Shown here one piece after another: positions 8,894-17,114 of a DNA stretch of 64,000 bases. Position 1 is the first letter of the stretch. Each line of letters begins with the position of its first letter. The notes beneath the pieces were generated by a model, which had not been told where the DNA came from, did no database searches, and saw only the letters and a program-made list of their open reading frames with translations. A program made the position numbers and the translations under genes. The DNA is from Pseudomonas sp. Irchel 3H7 (GTDB taxonomy: Bacteria > Pseudomonadota > Gammaproteobacteria > Pseudomonadales > Pseudomonadaceae): contig NZ_FYEA01000003.1 of the NCBI RefSeq assembly GCF_900187605.1, positions 372,001 through 436,000 on the forward strand. Direction: 5' to 3'.

Positions 8894-9678
8894 CTGCAGT
8901 CGATACCCAAACCATTCACCGCGTGATGCACGAAATCAAACGCCGCAAGCTGGAAGTCCTGCGCGTGGTCGACCTGACGCCGCGTATGCGCCGCATCACC
9001 CTCGGCGGACCGGAGCTGGCCGGGTTCATCAGCCTGGGCACCGACGATCACGTCAAACTGCTGTTCCCGCAGAACGCCGAACAAGCCGCCGCGCTGGAGA
9101 CGATGGTGCTCGGCGCCGGCAAGGACGATGGGCCGAAACCGGAAATGCGCGACTACACACCGCGTCGCTATGATCTCGACACGCTGGAGTTGGACATCGA
9201 TTTCGTTCTGCACGGTGACGGCCCTGCGTCGACCTGGGCGGAGCAAGCCACACCGGGGCAGTTCCTGCACATCGGCGGGCCGCGCGGCTCGATGATCGTG
9301 CCGGACATTTTCGACAGCTACCTGCTGATCGGCGATGAAACCGCCCTGCCCGCCATCGCCCGCCGCCTCGAAGGCCTGGCGGCCAATCGCAAGGCGTTGG
9401 TGGTGATCGAAGTGGAAAACGGCGCCGAGCAGCAAGTGCTGGAAAGCGCAGCGCAGGTCAATGTGATCTGGGTGTTGCGTGAAGGTGGCAAGGACAACCT
9501 GCTGAGTACGGTGAAGCAGTTGCAGGTGCCCAAGGGCAATCTGTATGCGTGGGTAGCCACAGAAACGAAAGTTTCACGGCAGATCCGCCGGGTGCTGATC
9601 GATGAGCACGGGCTGGATGAGCAACTGATCAAAGCCGTCGGCTACTGGCGCGCCGAAGGCACCTCCGAAGAGGAGTAA
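8890..9678 (+). CDS. Siderophore-interacting protein / ferric-siderophore reductase, YqjH-like
   Basis: A 262-aa cytosolic flavoprotein of the ViuB/YqjH family. It has the FAD-binding strand TPRMRRITLGG, the RDYTPRRYD motif characteristic of siderophore-interacting proteins, HIGGPRGSMIVP, and a C-terminal NAD(P)H-binding half ending VGYWRAEG. The family reduces Fe(III)-siderophore complexes to release iron. Translation is coupled to the PadR gene (ATGA overlap), so both should share the PadR-controlled promoter. Confidence 0.88.
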   Translation: MTAVDTQTIHRVMHEIKRRKLEVLRVVDLTPRMRRITLGGPELAGFISLGTDDHVKLLFPQNAEQAAALETMVLGAGKDDGPKPEMRDYTPRRYDLDTLELDIDFVLHGDGPASTWAEQATPGQFLHIGGPRGSMIVPDIFDSYLLIGDETALPAIARRLEGLAANRKALVVIEVENGAEQQVLESAAQVNVIWVLREGGKDNLLSTVKQLQVPKGNLYAWVATETKVSRQIRRVLIDEHGLDEQLIKAVGYWRAEGTSEEE

Positions 9679-9685
9679 ATCCCCA

Positions 9686-9768
9686 GATCAAAAGATCGCA
9701 GCCTTCGGCAGCTCCTACATTGGAATGCGTACACCTGTAGGAGCTGCCGAAGGCTGCGATCTTTTGAT
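9686..9768. repeat. REP-like inverted pair (family A, copy 1)
   Basis: Two inverted copies of the unit TGTAGGAGCTGCCGAAGG...CTTTTGA (9686-9719 and 9736-9768) fill the gap between two convergent genes and can form a long hairpin. The same unit recurs near 15002, 31575, 46446 and 50993. Placed here it may also act as a bidirectional terminator. Confidence 0.85.
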
Positions 9769-9770
9769 TT

Positions 9771-10403
9771 TCATCGCCGTAATCGGTCCAAGCCAATGAC
9801 CAACAATCCAATCAGCACAAACCCCACCAATATCCCCCCGGCATTGACCAGCACCTGTGGATAACCCAACACCGCCACATCAATGAACGGATACGCATAC
9901 GCGCCGAGCAAATGCCCGCGCAGCAGCGCATAGATGAAATACACCAGCGGATAAAGCAGCCACACCGGCAGATGCCACAACCGCAAAGTGCCCTTGGGCA
10001 CGCACAACCACCAATAGCCTAGAAACAGCAACGGCATCACGTCGTGCAGCAGTTCATCGGCAATAAATTGCCAACCTTCGGGATGCCACAAATGCCGCAG
10101 CAGAATGCTGTAGGCCAGTCCGACCACAGCAATGCTCACGGCAATCCCACTGCTGACCCACGGCAGCAAAAACCAGCGGCGCGCAGCGGATTCGCGAGCG
10201 GTCACCGCGCAGGTCAGCACCGTCGCCACCAGCGTATTGGTCAAAATCGTGAAATAGCTGAAAAAGCTCACCACGCCACCCAACAGGCTCGCGCCAACGC
10301 TTAAACGCGCGAAGAAAATCAGGTAAAGCTGAATGCCCAATCCCGCCCAGCCCAACACGGCTGCGCAGGTGATCAGGCGACGACGCCAACAACCGGCGTC
10401 CAT
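9771..10403 (-). CDS. Pr6Pr-family integral membrane protein
   Basis: A 210-aa protein with about six hydrophobic helices (AAVLGWAGLGIQLYLIF, VVSFFSYFTILTNTLVATVL, LPVWLLYPLVYFIYALL, GGILVGFVLIGLLVIGL). FSYFTILTN and the LHDVMPLLFLGYWW region match the Pr6Pr (FAR-17a/AIG1-like) family. Function in bacteria is unknown. It starts one base after the upstream small gene ends, so the two are probably co-transcribed. Confidence 0.75.
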   Translation of the reverse strand: MDAGCWRRRLITCAAVLGWAGLGIQLYLIFFARLSVGASLLGGVVSFFSYFTILTNTLVATVLTCAVTARESAARRWFLLPWVSSGIAVSIAVVGLAYSILLRHLWHPEGWQFIADELLHDVMPLLFLGYWWLCVPKGTLRLWHLPVWLLYPLVYFIYALLRGHLLGAYAYPFIDVAVLGYPQVLVNAGGILVGFVLIGLLVIGLDRLRR

Positions 10404-10404
10404 T

Positions 10405-10635
10405 TCAAAGCGGTCGCTTGGTGCGCATCAACTTCACGTACAGGCGCTCGACCTTCTCCCGCGCCCACGGGGTTTTGCGCAGAAACGTCAGGCTCGACTT
10501 GATGCTCGGATCACTCTTGAAGCAGCGAATATCGATGCGCTCGGCCAGCCCCGACCATTCGTAATGGCTCACCAGCGCATTGAGAATCTGTTCAAGGGTG
10601 ACGCCGTGCAGCGGATCGGGGGTTTGTTCGTTCAT
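10405..10635 (-). CDS. VF530-family (DUF2132) small protein
   Basis: A 76-aa protein with the signature [19 protein letters not shown] and [20 protein letters not shown] of the VF530/DUF2132 family. The family was named from a Vibrio fischeri structure and is annotated as DNA-binding on weak evidence. It has no signal peptide or membrane segment. It heads a two-gene unit with the Pr6Pr protein. Confidence 0.85.
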   Translation of the reverse strand: MNEQTPDPLHGVTLEQILNALVSHYEWSGLAERIDIRCFKSDPSIKSSLTFLRKTPWAREKVERLYVKLMRTKRPL

Positions 10636-10936
10636 GCCAGGCCTTTGGGCGAAGTGAAAATGCAGAAGCCGCGCACCTTAGCCGAGGGGGTGATCGGGTG
10701 GAAGGCCTACCTTCAAATGTAGGCCAACCTGAAAAGATCGCAGGCTGCGAACCGGCCGACAATGCGCCCGTTTGCCGCACTGTTACCGAATCTGAAACGC
10801 TGCATGTTCACAAAAGGCCTTTGTGTTTTTGTAACAGATCATTATCCTGCCGCCCTTCCGCTGAATCGCTTCACTGCCTGCGACTTATTGAAGCACTCAG
10901 CTCGCGCCCCCGAAAACACCAAAAAAAGACTTAGCC
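10636..10936. promoter_or_regulatory. Upstream region of oprB with palindrome and A-rich leader
   Basis: A 301-base gap without a gene. CACAAA-aggcc-TTTGTG at 10809-10825 is a candidate operator for the porin. AAAAAAA at 10921-10927, just before the oprB start, resembles the A-rich sites used by Hfq/Crc in catabolite control, a known mode for OprB porins. Neither is proven by sequence. Confidence 0.35.
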
Positions 10937-12298
10937 ATGCCCGATTTTTCCTTCTCCCGAGACAGCGCTATCTTAACCCTGCGCACCCTTGGCGGCTGTA
11001 CCGCCCTCGGCCTCGCCAGCTGCGTGCAAGCGGCGCCCGCGTTCGACAGTGAATCACCGTACATGCTCGGTGACTGGAACGGCACGCGCACCGAACTCTC
11101 GGAAAAAGGCTACGATTTCAAGCTCGATTACACCGGCGAAATGGGCAGCAACCTGCACGGTGGCTACGACCATGACCGCACCGCGCGTTACAGCGATCAG
11201 TTTGGCCTGGGCACACACCTGGACCTGCAAAAGATCCTCGGCTGGGACGATGCGGAGTTTCAACTGACCATCACCAAACGCAGCGGCAACAACATCAGCA
11301 ACGACCGCATCAACGATCCGCGCGTCGGTGGTTTCACCTCGGCCCAGGAAGTCTGGGGCCGTGGCCAGACCACACGCCTGACGCAGATGTGGTACCAGCA
11401 GAAGTTCTTCGATCAGAAACTCGACATCAAGGTCGGCCGTTTCGGCGAAGGCGAAGACTTCAACAGCTTTCCGTGCGACTTCCAGAACCTGGCGTTCTGC
11501 GGCTCGCAGGTCGGCAACTGGGTCGGCGGCATCTGGTACAACTGGCCGGTCAGCCAATGGGCGCTGCGCGTCAAATATCACCTGACCCCGGAGCTGTACG
11601 CACAGGTCGGCGCCTACGAGCAGAACCCGTCGAACCTCGATCGCGGCAACGGCTTCAAACTCAGCGGCAGCGGCACCCAGGGCGCAATCCTGCCGATCGA
11701 ACTGGTGTGGACGCCGAAACTCAACGGCCTGCCGGGCGAATACCGCGCCGGTTACTACTACAGCAACGCCAATGCCAGCGACGTCTATAAAGACAGCCAC
11801 GGCCAACCGGCGGCTCTCAGCGGCGAAGCCTACCGCAGCGCGTCGAGCAAACACGGCGTGTGGCTGGGCATTCAGCAGCAGATCACCAGCATGGCCAGCG
11901 ACAACTCGCGCGGCCTCAGCGTGTTTGCCAACGGCACGATGCACGACAAGAAAACCAACGCGATCGACAACTACGTCCAGGCCGGCATCACCTACAAAGG
12001 CCCGTTCGATGCGCGCGCCAAGGACGACATCGGTTTCGCCCTCGCCCGCGTACACGTCAACCCGGCCTTCCGCAAAAATGCTGAAGCCAGCAACCGCGCC
12101 AACGCCGTGTACGACTACGACGATCCGTCGTTCCTGCCGCCGCAAGACACCGAATACAGCGCCGAGTTGTATTACGGCGTGCACGTAACCAACTGGCTGA
12201 CCGTGCGCCCGAACCTGCAATACATCCGCCACCCCGGTGGCGTGAACGACGTCGACGACGCCCTGATCGGCGGGATCAAGATCCAGTCCTCGTTCTAA
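10937..12298 (+). CDS. oprB: Carbohydrate-selective porin OprB
   Basis: A 453-aa outer-membrane protein. The signal peptide ends near CVQAAPAF; the mature protein starts with SPYMLGDWNGTRTELSEKG, the OprB hallmark. Barrel strands follow (QFGLGTHLDLQKILGW, QLTITKRSGNNIS, LRVKYHLTPELYAQVGAYEQ), with the terminal strand IGGIKIQSSF ending in Phe as in most porins. OprB admits glucose and other sugars to the periplasm. The neighbouring gcd oxidises glucose there, so the pair forms a functional unit even though a REP pair separates them. Confidence 0.93.
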   Translation: MPDFSFSRDSAILTLRTLGGCTALGLASCVQAAPAFDSESPYMLGDWNGTRTELSEKGYDFKLDYTGEMGSNLHGGYDHDRTARYSDQFGLGTHLDLQKILGWDDAEFQLTITKRSGNNISNDRINDPRVGGFTSAQEVWGRGQTTRLTQMWYQQKFFDQKLDIKVGRFGEGEDFNSFPCDFQNLAFCGSQVGNWVGGIWYNWPVSQWALRVKYHLTPELYAQVGAYEQNPSNLDRGNGFKLSGSGTQGAILPIELVWTPKLNGLPGEYRAGYYYSNANASDVYKDSHGQPAALSGEAYRSASSKHGVWLGIQQQITSMASDNSRGLSVFANGTMHDKKTNAIDNYVQAGITYKGPFDARAKDDIGFALARVHVNPAFRKNAEASNRANAVYDYDDPSFLPPQDTEYSAELYYGVHVTNWLTVRPNLQYIRHPGGVNDVDDALIGGIKIQSSF

Positions 12299-12316
12299 AG
12301 CAATACGCAAATCCAT

Positions 12317-12406
12317 TGTAGGAGTGAGCCTGCTCGCGATAGCGGTGTTTCAGGCGACATCTCCAGAGACTGACGCACCGCCATCGCGAGCAGGCTCACT
12401 CCTACA
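12317..12406. repeat. REP-like inverted pair (family B, copy 1)
   Basis: TGTAGGAGTGAGCCTGCTCG at 12317 faces its complement ending at 12406, separated by about 35 bases. It follows oprB by 18 bases and could act as its terminator. Related copies lie near 16306, 44558 and 48814. Confidence 0.85.
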
Positions 12407-12517
12407 CAAATGAATTTCGTTAGCTAGACAAGTTTTTATCTGAACCATGCCTGTGCCAAATCGTCATCTAAAGTGACTACAGCGCGGGACTACATAAACG
12501 TCACGGAGAATCACACT

Positions 12518-14929
12518 ATGAGCACCGAAAGTGCTTCGAGTCGGGGCCGTTTGCTACCGAGCCTGCTCGGCATTCTGCTTCTACTGATGGGCCTGGCCAT
12601 GTTGGCCGGTGGGGTCAAGCTGAGCATGCTCGGCGGCTCGCTGTACTACCTGCTGGCCGGTATCGGCATCGCGCTGTCCGGCATTTTGATGCTGATGCGT
12701 CGTCGCGCGGCGCTGGGCCTGTACGCCATCGTTCTGTTTGCCAGCACCGTTTGGGCGCTGTGGGAAGTCGGTCTGGACTGGTGGCAGCTGGTGCCACGTC
12801 TGGCCCTGTGGTTCGTCCTCGGCTTCGTGATGTTGCTGCCGTGGTTCCGTCGTCCACTGCTGCTGAACGGCCCGGCGCCAATGGGCACTGGCGGTCTGAC
12901 CGTCGCTGTGGTGCTGGCCGGCGTTACCGCTCTGGCCAGCCTGTTCACCCACCCGGGCGAAACCTTCGGCGAACTGGGCCGCGACACGGCGGACACCACC
13001 AGCACCGCGCCAGCCATGCCTGATGGCGACTGGCAGGCCTATGGCCGCACCGAGTTCGGTGACCGTTACTCGCCGCTGAAGCAGATCACCCCGGCCAACG
13101 TCGGCAAGCTGCAAGAAGCCTGGCGCATCCAGACCGGCGACCTGCCGACCGCGGATGACCCGGTCGAGCTGACCAACGAAAACACCCCGCTGAAAGCCAA
13201 CGGCATGATCTACGCCTGCACCGCGCACAGCAAAGTGTTGGCCCTGGACCCGGACACCGGCAAAGAACTGTGGCGCTTCGACCCGCAGATCAAGAGCCCG
13301 GTCGGCTTCAAAGGCTTCGCCCACATGACTTGCCGTGGCGTGTCGTACTACGACGAAGCTGCTTATGCGAAAACTGAAAACGCCGCCTCGGCGGTGATTT
13401 CCGAAGCCGGCAAAGCCGTTGCTCAGGCCTGCTCGCGTCGTCTGTACCTGCCAACCGCTGATGCTCGCCTGATCGCACTGAATGCCGACACCGGCAAAAT
13501 CTGCGAAGGCTTCGGCAACAAAGGCGTGGTTGACCTGACCCAAGGCATCGGCCCGTTCACCGCTGGCGGCTACTACTCCACCTCGCCAGCCGCGATCACT
13601 CGTGATCTGGTGATCATGGGCGGTCACGTGACCGACAACGAATCGACCAACGAGCCATCGGGCGTGATCCGCGCTTTCGACGTGCGCGACGGTCACCTCG
13701 TATGGAACTGGGACAGCGACAAGCCAGACGCCACCGAGCCTTTGGCACCGGGTGAAACCTACAGCCGCAACTCGGCGAACATGTGGTCGCTGGCCAGTGT
13801 CGACGAAAAACTCGGCATGGTTTACCTGCCACTGGGCAACCAGACCCCAGATCAGTGGGGCGCAGACCGCACCCCGGGCGCCGAGAAATTCAGCGCCGGC
13901 GTTGTAGCCCTGGACCTGGCCACCGGTAAAGTGCGCTGGAACTACCAGTTCACTCACCACGACCTGTGGGACATGGACGTTGGCAGCCAGCCAACCCTGC
14001 TCGACATGAAAACCGCCGATGGCGTGAAACCTGCGCTGATCGCCCCGACCAAGCAGGGCAGCCTGTACGTCCTCGACCGTCGTGACGGCACGCCGATCAT
14101 TCCGATCAAGGAAATCCCGGTACCGCAAGGCGCCGTGAAAGGCGACCACACCGCACCGACCCAGGCCCGTTCGGACCTCAACCTGCTGGCCCCGGAACTG
14201 ACCGAAAAAGCCATGTGGGGCGCGAGCCCGTTCGACCAGATGCTGTGCCGCATCCAGTTCAAAGAACTGCGTTACGAAGGCCAGTACACCCCACCGTCGG
14301 AACAGGGCAGCCTGATCTATCCGGGTAACGTTGGTGTGTTCAACTGGGGCGGCGTCTCGGTCGACCCGGTTCGCCAAATGCTGTTCACCAGCCCGAACTA
14401 CATGGCCTTCGTTTCGAAAATGGTGCCACGCGAGCAAGTCGCCGCCGGCAGCAAACGCGAAAGCGAAACCGCTGGCGTGCAACCGAACACCGGCGCGCCA
14501 TACGCGGTGATCATGCACCCGTTCATGTCGCCATTCGGCGTACCGTGCCAGGCCCCGGCCTGGGGTTACGTTGCCGGTATCGACCTGACCACCAGCAAAG
14601 TCGTGTGGAAACGCAAAAACGGCACCAGCCGCGACAGCTCGCCAATCCCGATCGGCTTCACCTTGGGCGTGCCTAGCATGGGCGGCTCGATGGTGACTGC
14701 GGGCGGCGTCGGCTTCCTCAGCGGCACCCTCGACCAGTACCTGCGCGCGTACGACGTGAACAGCGGTAAAGAGCTGTGGAAATCGCGTCTGCCGGCGGGT
14801 GGTCAAGCGACTCCGATGACTTATACCGGCAAGGACGGCAAGCAATACGTCCTGTTGGTGGTTGGTGGTCACGGTTCGCTGGGCACCAAAATGGGCGATT
14901 ACATCATTGCCTACAAACTGCCGGAATAA
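12518..14929 (+). CDS. gcd: Membrane-bound PQQ-dependent glucose dehydrogenase
   Basis: An 803-aa protein, close to the 796 aa of E. coli Gcd. About five membrane helices fill residues 10-150 (LLPSLLGILLLLMGLAML; LVPRLALWFVLGFVMLLPW). A periplasmic PQQ beta-propeller follows with GDWQAYGRTEFGDRYSPL, GGHVTDNESTNEPSGVIRAF and HHDLWDMDVGSQPTLLD. It oxidises D-glucose to gluconolactone and passes electrons to ubiquinone. The ATG at 12518 is preceded by CGGAGA, so it was chosen over a longer frame from 12473. A strong terminator follows. Confidence 0.95.
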   Translation: MSTESASSRGRLLPSLLGILLLLMGLAMLAGGVKLSMLGGSLYYLLAGIGIALSGILMLMRRRAALGLYAIVLFASTVWALWEVGLDWWQLVPRLALWFVLGFVMLLPWFRRPLLLNGPAPMGTGGLTVAVVLAGVTALASLFTHPGETFGELGRDTADTTSTAPAMPDGDWQAYGRTEFGDRYSPLKQITPANVGKLQEAWRIQTGDLPTADDPVELTNENTPLKANGMIYACTAHSKVLALDPDTGKELWRFDPQIKSPVGFKGFAHMTCRGVSYYDEAAYAKTENAASAVISEAGKAVAQACSRRLYLPTADARLIALNADTGKICEGFGNKGVVDLTQGIGPFTAGGYYSTSPAAITRDLVIMGGHVTDNESTNEPSGVIRAFDVRDGHLVWNWDSDKPDATEPLAPGETYSRNSANMWSLASVDEKLGMVYLPLGNQTPDQWGADRTPGAEKFSAGVVALDLATGKVRWNYQFTHHDLWDMDVGSQPTLLDMKTADGVKPALIAPTKQGSLYVLDRRDGTPIIPIKEIPVPQGAVKGDHTAPTQARSDLNLLAPELTEKAMWGASPFDQMLCRIQFKELRYEGQYTPPSEQGSLIYPGNVGVFNWGGVSVDPVRQMLFTSPNYMAFVSKMVPREQVAAGSKRESETAGVQPNTGAPYAVIMHPFMSPFGVPCQAPAWGYVAGIDLTTSKVVWKRKNGTSRDSSPIPIGFTLGVPSMGGSMVTAGGVGFLSGTLDQYLRAYDVNSGKELWKSRLPAGGQATPMTYTGKDGKQYVLLVVGGHGSLGTKMGDYIIAYKLPE

Positions 14930-14950
14930 GATTCAGCGGCGGTAAAAATG

Positions 14951-14983
14951 AAGGCGATGTCCCGCAGGGACATCGCCTTTTTT
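14951..14983 (+). terminator. gcd terminator
   Basis: AAGGCGATGTCCC (14951-14963) pairs with GGGACATCGCCTT (14967-14979) around a 3-base loop, followed by a T run to 14983. This is a strong intrinsic terminator. Confidence 0.92.
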
Positions 14984-15001
14984 GTGCACGCCAAACACCC
15001 A

Positions 15002-15086
15002 TGTAGGAGCTGCCGAAGGCTGCGATCTTTTGACTTCGTTTTTTAAAAGCCAGATCAAAAGATCGCAGCCTTCGGCAGCTCCTACA
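15002..15086. repeat. REP-like inverted pair (family A, copy 2)
   Basis: TGTAGGAGCTGCCGAAGG... (15002-15033) faces its complement (15055-15086) with a 21-base spacer. It sits immediately after the gcd terminator. Confidence 0.85.
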
Positions 15087-15314
15087 GGTTGAAATGCGTT
15101 GATCTGTGGGAAAGGTACTCGTCCTACAGACGTTGAAAGTGGCGCGGAGTTTTCCGACAAGTCGCGTCGGTTGTGCCTCGGAAATCGGCTGGATAGGCTC
15201 TGGGGGTCGCTGCAAATTCAGCGAACGGGCGTCGCGGCCCGAGCAGTTCATTCGATTTGATGCATAATCGCCGGCCCAAACCGGAGCGCTCAGGTGCTTG
15301 TTGTTTGGTTTGAT

Positions 15315-15445
15315 GGTGGCTGTGCGCGGGATACCTTCGGGTATGCCGAGATTGCCGAATGGCTCGGTCCGCGAACCTGCGTACAGCTGCCACCCTCCGT
15401 CGCGTCGCGGTGATTGAGAGTGACAGCCCCACTTATCATTCGGAG
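15315..15445 (+). ncRNA. Candidate structured 5' leader of the DUF6124-like gene
   Basis: Complementary segments form a multibranch structure. P1 is GGTGGCTGT (15315-15323) with ACAGC plus CACC (15383-15394, 3-base bulge). P2 is CGCGG (15325-15329) with CCGCG (15369-15373). Enclosed are the hairpin ATACC-TTCG-GGTAT (15331-15344, a UUCG tetraloop) and GCCGAG/CTCGGT (15345-15350 and 15363-15368). Directly after P1, CTCCG (15395-15399) is complementary to CGGAG (15441-15445), the ribosome binding site of the gene starting at 15453. This could be a cis-acting regulatory RNA. No known riboswitch class was recognised. Similar leaders before such genes in other Pseudomonas are recalled only loosely. 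Confidence 0.55.
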
Positions 15446-15452
15446 CGTCACT

Positions 15453-15818
15453 ATGAAAAAGCCAACACCCAATCCCCCCGAAACCGACGACACCTCGCCC
15501 TACGAATCCCCCGATTCCAAGAAATTCCACGAAGCCGCCGAACGCGCCCTCGACCACTACCTCAAACCCAACGCCTTAACCCTGCGCTTCCACAAACCCA
15601 GCACCATGTTCCAGGTCGCCCCCGAGCAGGACAGCGAAAGCCTTCTGGTCCACGCCTGCGAATCACTGGCCCAGGCCAGCCTCATGACCAGCGACATCGC
15701 CGCCTACATCGACCTGCCACAGCGGCGCACGATCCTGGCCATTCAGCAGATCATCATGCTCGCCGAACTGGCGGTGAACCGCGTGCTGGATAACCACGAA
15801 ATCCCCGCAAATACCTGA
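15453..15818 (+). CDS. DUF6124-family small protein
   Basis: A 121-aa protein starting MKKPTPNPPET, with CGGAG 8 bases upstream. A Pro/Asp-rich start is followed by helices: KKFHEAAERALDHYLKP, ESLLVHACESLAQASLMTSD and RRTILAIQQIIMLAELAVNR. It resembles a family of short uncharacterised Pseudomonas proteins (DUF6124/DUF3077-like). It has no signal peptide or catalytic motif. The long, strongly structured leader suggests post-transcriptional control. Function unknown. Confidence 0.7.
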   Translation: MKKPTPNPPETDDTSPYESPDSKKFHEAAERALDHYLKPNALTLRFHKPSTMFQVAPEQDSESLLVHACESLAQASLMTSDIAAYIDLPQRRTILAIQQIIMLAELAVNRVLDNHEIPANT

Positions 15819-15825
15819 CAAACCA

Positions 15826-15859
15826 CCCGGTGCAGGAGCTGCCGCAGGCTGCTCCTGCA
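15826..15859. repeat. Short inverted repeat after the DUF6124-like gene
   Basis: GTGCAGGAGCTGC and GCTGCTCCTGCAC form an imperfect hairpin between two convergent genes. It looks like a single diverged REP unit and may serve as terminator. Confidence 0.45.
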
Positions 15860-15883
15860 CAGGTGAGCGTTAGCCCGGCTGAC

Positions 15884-16072
15884 TCAAGAAGCTTTCCCTC
15901 CGTTTTTCATCAACCGCAATCGCTCAATGATCAATTGCTCGGCCTGTTTGCGAGTCTCAAGCAACAAACTCTCATCCGTCGCGCTATAGATCACCCGATA
16001 ACGCAGACCCGGGGTGTCAGGGGAGTATTCGCGAATAGTGCAGCCCTCGTAACTCGTATCGGTATAACTCAT
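15884..16072 (-). CDS. Small conserved-type hypothetical protein
   Basis: A 62-aa protein beginning MSYTDTSYEGCTIREYSPD. It has a beta-rich start (LRYRVIYSATDESLLLE) and a helical end (TRKQAEQLIIERLRLMKNG). AAGGAA lies 8 bases before the ATG, which supports translation. It is transcribed toward the DUF6124-like gene. I do not recognise the family; the layout suggests a small alpha/beta cytosolic protein. Confidence 0.5.
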   Translation of the reverse strand: MSYTDTSYEGCTIREYSPDTPGLRYRVIYSATDESLLLETRKQAEQLIIERLRLMKNGGKAS

Positions 16073-16305
16073 GGCTGGATTCCTTTAAGTCCGTAAATCG
16101 GCATGCGCCGCCCTGCCTGAAGACGCCTGGTTAATCTCGGATCGACCGGGCAATGTGTCTACTGTCAGAAATTACAGGGGCCCAAGACCGCTTCGAAATA
16201 AACCGCAATGAATTTTGATCTATGAGTTAACCGCCAGATTGCAGATGACTGTCGAGAGGCATCGCCTTATTTGTGCACGCTATTTCAAAAACACCCCCAA
16301 ATAAC

Positions 16306-16395
16306 CTGTGGGAGCGAGCTTGCTCGCGAAGGCGTCAGCATATTCAACATCTACAGTGCCTGACACACCGCGTCCGCGAGCAGGCTCGCCCATAG
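16306..16395. repeat. REP-like pair (family B, decayed copy)
   Basis: CTGTGGGAGCGAGCTTGCTC faces GCGAGCAGGCTCGCCCATAG. The right arm carries substitutions, so the element seems older than the other copies. Confidence 0.65.
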
Positions 16396-16528
16396 TCGGA
16401 TTGAGCGCATTTAGCTAGAAAAGGGTCGGCTGTCAGGTCACTTTCGCAAGCGGCCCTCCCCGCCACCGGATTATCTTGCGCGTCCTATATAACTCGTCTC
16501 ATAGGCCATCATCACGAATAGGCATAAA

Positions 16529-16557
16529 AACCTGTCAGATATGACAGTTAACAGGTT
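16529..16557 (+). promoter_or_regulatory. Nested inverted repeat, candidate operator of the orphan gene
   Basis: CTGTCA-GATA-TGACAG (16532-16547) is a perfect dyad. It overlaps a second dyad, AACCTGT (16529-16535) with ACAGGTT (16551-16557). The block lies 55 bases before the start at 16612. No regulator is assigned. Confidence 0.5.
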
Positions 16558-16611
16558 ATGCCGTTTCTCTCAGACTTCCTTCTCCAACTCAATCAATCGA
16601 GGAAGCCCCCT

Positions 16612-17064
16612 ATGACAACTTCAAAAGCATTCCCAGCAGTCTTCGCCGTCGGTGTTCTTGATATTGATGTGAAGGGCACTATCAGCGGTACGTATTTAGA
16701 TCTGACCAGCTACAGGACCAAAGCCACTTCTGTGTCATTCAACCCGTTAGGGGGGTATTACTTTGATTTCGGTCACAAAAAAGGCTTATCGAGCGAACGA
16801 ACTTTTTCCGTTTCACTTCGCGACCTGCTAAAGCCATCTACACCTGCCTACTCTGAAAGAGTCGTTACAGGCCGGGGTATCCAGTTTTATGAATTTAAAA
16901 CAGAGTCCTCTTCAACTATCGCAGTCACCAAGCTCAACCCCAACCTCTACCGATATGACTTCAAAGACTTCGAACTTTTCGGCAAGGCACGCTACACGGA
17001 TGACACACGTGAACTCACCTGCAACGGGTTCTTTCTGCTCCAGGAACTGACGTGGCCTTTGTAA
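16612..17064 (+). CDS. Orphan hypothetical protein, probably horizontally acquired
   Basis: A 150-aa protein starting MTTSKAFPAVFAVGVL, chosen because GAGGAAG precedes this ATG. It appears beta-rich (GTISGTYLDLTSYRTKA; LGGYYFDFGHKKG; NLYRYDFKDFELFGKARY), with one Cys near the end and no signal peptide. The gene is visibly less GC-rich than its neighbours (codons such as AAA, ACA, TTT, TAT are common), suggesting transfer. I do not recognise the family. Confidence 0.55.
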   Translation: MTTSKAFPAVFAVGVLDIDVKGTISGTYLDLTSYRTKATSVSFNPLGGYYFDFGHKKGLSSERTFSVSLRDLLKPSTPAYSERVVTGRGIQFYEFKTESSSTIAVTKLNPNLYRYDFKDFELFGKARYTDDTRELTCNGFFLLQELTWPL

Positions 17065-17114
17065 CGACCTTGGTCAGGTAACCCCGTACCCAAATGCAGA
17101 ACGTAAAATCAAAA

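Larger units (their letters stand above)
14930..15452. other. Gap between gcd and the DUF6124-like gene
   Basis: This 523-base gap holds the gcd terminator, a family A REP pair and the structured leader. CATAAT at 15263-15268 is a possible -10 element, which would give a leader of about 175 bases. Nothing was recognised in 15090-15240. Confidence 0.5.
16073..16611. other. Long gap upstream of the orphan gene
   Basis: This 539-base gap contains an echo of the gcd terminator (CATCGCCTTATTTGTGCACG near 16260), a decayed family B REP pair (16306-16395) and the nested inverted repeat at 16529-16557. It has no convincing ORF. Confidence 0.5.

Noticed and set aside
12581..14872. 763-codon minus-strand frame
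   Set aside because: Antisense to gcd; His/Val/Gln-rich translation without recognisable domains.
16259..16296. Apparent second copy of the gcd terminator end (CATCGCCTTATTTGTGCACG)
   Set aside because: Only the right arm and flanking bases are similar to 14971-15000; without the left arm it cannot form a terminator. It is probably a relic duplication.
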